In this document: piece after piece, positions 61,024 to 64,000 of the stretch | Position numbering within the stretch: position 1 is the first letter of the stretch | Layout: the number at the start of each line of letters is the position of its first letter | Source: Neopestalotiopsis rosae | Lineage: Eukaryota; Ascomycota; Sordariomycetes; Amphisphaeriales; Sporocadaceae | Assembly: GCA_023078685.1 (NCBI GenBank) | Contig: JALGAS010000002.1 | Span: 5,580,001-5,644,000 of the forward strand | Length of the DNA stretch: 64,000 nucleotides | Reading direction: 5' to 3' | Position numbers and translations under genes: made by a program | The notes under the pieces: model-generated | Told to the model about the DNA's origin: nothing | Database searches by the model: none | What the model saw: only the letters and a program-made list of their open reading frames with translations

Positions 61024-63902
61024 GAAAGAAGCCCAACTGTACGACTTTTTCCTTTCTACCCCTGCACTGTGATGATGACGGCCTGTCCGGTACATCACAA
61101 GAAGATATCGTGGCCCACAATCTGCAGTCCCGTTTCTTTATACGAGATCAGCAGATCGTGTCATGACCCGCTTCCACCGGGAGTTCCTTTTGGAAAGTCT
61201 TGTTATTATTCAATTCTCTTCGGTCAAAATCGTCAGCTTCCCCCAACCCAGACCGGTCAGCCAAAAGTGGACGTGGGGTTGTTTTTTTTTGGCCTTTCTT
61301 CTTTGTCTGGGTGGATCTTATTCCTTGCCCGTTTCGCATCGCTGGGGGTGAGAAAAGGTTTTGGCGAGACGTTTTAGGGTTATATTCGAAATTGCAATTT
61401 ATAGCCCAAAAAAAGTGATTGAATTTATAGTACTTGAAATGATCAATCGCGTGACCCAGATCCAGATTACCGGTGTCGTCTTTCTTTTCCAGACAGACAC
61501 TGGGCTGGGATTAATGGATCATCACACCGAGATAGCTGGATCGAGCAAAGCATGTGTGACAAAGCTGGGGGATTTGTTCTCAGCCCGATACATACTACAG
61601 TGCAGGGATTTCGAGGGCCATGTTAGAGAAGACAACAATTCAGATCGGGCATTTCATTTACTTGCTCAATGTTTCCAAGAAAGGCAAGTTTCCCTACCAG
61701 CCAGCATCACACCTGGGCTGAAGTGCCATTCGCTCGCCTTGTCGGAGCTGCGCCCGATCATCATAGAAACGTTGAGTGTCAAGGCAGATCGATCGGAGCC
61801 TTTCCCGTATAATCAGAAATTGTCCTTTTTCTGGTGATGCAAGAGCGGGCGGTGAGCTATCATAATCACATTACTCGTCACTTTCTCGTACGAGAAATAC
61901 CAGGGAAATTTTTAAATTCTCAATCAAAAATATCAGATTAAATAAAATTTAAAAGAATTTATCAAATGATAGTAATACCTGGTTGCAGAAAGGGACCGCA
62001 TTTCTTGGAAGTACTTTGACGATACAGCGCAGCATGTCACTCGTTTGTACTCTTTGTTCTCTCACCTTTCCCCAGAGGCCAGGATTCTCATATACAAGCA
62101 TCTAACTGGGATTGTTTGAATTCTCCACTCCTATTGCTCTTATTTGTATGTATACAATCTTCCGCATGGTCGTTCGACATGCGGTCGCGTGGTGATGAAT
62201 CATACTACTACGGCTCTCGCGTGAGGCGAATAGAAGATGCGCAAAGAACCGAGATTGACGCCTTTCGTACAGCTAGAAGCCAATGCGAAATTTGACTGGT
62301 TGAAGCAGATTGGCTTCCTGTTGCCACCGGTTGACTTGTTGCTGAAAGCGAGGACTGCATCAGTGGACCCATTGATTAATCTCCATCTGTTTTGATGTGA
62401 CTTACATCTCTGCGGTACACTATACACTTGCACAGGATTATTCTAGTAGTATAATTAATGGTGCTATACTGTATTATGTAATACGTCCTTTGGTGGTAAT
62501 GGAACCTATTCGATTCTATAGGAACTTAACGTGGTTCAACACCGGGTATCTAACACACTTGATTCAATTGCGATTAGCCCACTGCTGTTCAGAAATACAA
62601 AAGACATATCAGATAGCACAAAGTCCCATATCGATACTTTTCTTTGATGATATGGAGATTGAGAGCGAAGTTTGCGAGGTACTGCCAAGGTGATCATCGT
62701 CAGTCCAGCAAGTACACTCGCAAGCACCCAAATCATCCAGGCATTCATGACTCAAGTTGCATCGCCTTGTTGACTACGTAGTAGCGCAAAGTCTATGTGT
62801 ACTTTACTTGCAACATAATTTGAAATTGTCCGTCTTGGTGCTGATTCTCGGGCGAGTTGCTCGGACGAGTCTTGTTGATGATCTATGCGAGCGAGCCAAA
62901 TACTGGTATCAAACTCCCCCGTGACTCCTTCATGGCCATTGGATCGTGTAAAACGCACAAATAGGGCAAGTGTTCCCAGCCGAACGACGGTACCGAAAAT
63001 AGGTTTGAGCACCGACCACGAAAGAGCTTGTACGTTGAAAACCTTAATTAAGATGAGTCCGTGAGAGAGGGAAGACCGATCTAAGCCCAGTGACTACGAG
63101 AGTGCTGATGGTATTCCGGCGGACTTGATCGTGTTGAATACAGTCCACACGGCTGTCGCTGTTGCAAAAAAAGGATCCAGGAAATACAAATATCCAAAAT
63201 GAGATTGATGAACCTGAGATGCGAGGGCCCAAAGCTCCAGTCTTTGGTATTCAGTCGGCCTCCGCCTTGTTGGAATTTTTCAGTTTCTGGCTGCATTTCA
63301 CTAAGCCTCGCCGCTGCTTCTAAACACTAAATGCTCCAAGTACACCACATGCCTGATGCGTGAAAGACGCATGTTTGTTCCGTATCGTGGTGGATCGGGG
63401 GCGGCTCGATAGCATGGCGCCACACAGGAAATCGCGACATCTTTGGCTACGTGTATGGCCTAACTTGTTGGTTGCAAAGAAAATGCTTATTTTGTAGTTT
63501 GCGGTACAAACACACAAGATCTGCCCTAGGATCAAGCCTTGGGAGGGACGAAGCATTTTTTGGTCTTTCAGCCTGAGAAAACAGGGGCCTCCATAGGGCA
63601 GCATGAACTGATGGACCGTGACGGGCTTGGTGCGAGCACGGAGATGAGAAGCTGGCATCCGTCTATTTCAGCTTGCGACTAAATGCTGAATGTAGCAGCT
63701 TGTTGCTGAGAAAAAAGAGCCATCTTGCGAAGGGCCGTTGGCAGACTACGCTCTTTGGTCTGCTTGGCGTAAGCTACATGGTGGAATACGACTACATGAA
63801 TCAGGACACTGTTGAGATCTACTATCTGTACTCGATCACAATGTCTATACATCTTTGCTGTCTTTCATGGTGAAGAAGTACTTGATAGGGCGTATTTGAT
63901 GG

Positions 63903-63934
63903 CTACATTATTTGGTGCCTACATTATTTGGTGC
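63903..63934. repeat. Two-copy 16-bp tandem repeat
   Basis: CTACATTATTTGGTGC occurs twice, head to tail and without mismatches, near the right edge of the window. Confidence 0.9.
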
Positions 63935-64000
63935 CAGTAAGGTTAACAATGGTGGTTCCGGCCTGGCGGGCCTAATCATTCTCTTCCGCTGTCTTGGAAT

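Larger units (their letters stand above)
58601..64000. other. Gene desert, right part
   Basis: No supportable gene. Homopolymer tracts at 60323-60366 (C) and 60997-61023 (A) stand out. The 158-codon frame at 61361-61837 plus begins at TTG and lacks any domain. Sequence near 61900-61970 is strongly AT-rich. Confidence 0.45.

Noticed and set aside
61361..61837. 158-codon plus-strand open frame
   Set aside because: It starts at TTG, with no homology features or splice context.

Overview
The window reads as nuclear DNA of a filamentous ascomycete (Pezizomycotina, probably Sordariomycetes). Short GT-AG introns of 44-102 nt interrupt most genes. The families present are typical fungal ones: an NRPS-like reductase, a fungal STAND/NACHT receptor, DUF7580-type and SesB-type proteins, C2H2 regulators and a fungal secondary-metabolite O-methyltransferase. 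I see no bacterial-type operons, rRNA, tRNA or CRISPR. Coordinates of multi-exon genes are my own splice models, and most models stay in frame across every junction.

Layout: 1-3.1 kb is gene-free. At 3.1-5.5 kb there is a type II membrane glycosyltransferase-like gene (+) and a small secreted cysteine protein (-). At 6.3-10.4 kb there are remains of a secondary-metabolism locus: an NRPS-like A-T-R reductase with one frameshift and a decayed FAD monooxygenase. At 11.2-25 kb there is an island of fungal immunity or allorecognition-type genes: a NACHT receptor, an orphan CorA-like membrane tail, a C2H2-finger/protein-kinase fusion, a broken SesA-like gene, a SesB-like alpha/beta hydrolase and a DUF7580-like protein. 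At 25.8-30.3 kb there are an intact O-methyltransferase and a C2H2 protein, followed by a 72-residue small protein at 31.1 kb. At 34.6-36.1 kb lies a four-finger C2H2 transcription factor. From about 36 to 64 kb I cannot support any gene.

The most interesting observation is in the island. The SesB-like hydrolase and the DUF7580-like protein share no other resemblance, yet both end in a C-terminal segment that aligns over 31 residues without a gap (18 identities). It is rich in Gly, Asn and aromatic residues and resembles the sigma-type amyloid signalling motif of the fungal SesA/SesB/HET-eN system. A SesA-like reading frame with a premature stop lies tail-to-tail against the hydrolase; the two stop codons share one CTAG palindrome. 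This suggests an amyloid-signalling effector cluster in which two effectors could be triggered by the same fold. No receptor carrying the motif is visible in the window.

The island lies between secondary-metabolism genes (NRPS-like and FAD enzyme on one side, O-methyltransferase on the other). It may have inserted into, or grown inside, a former biosynthetic cluster; this is inference only.
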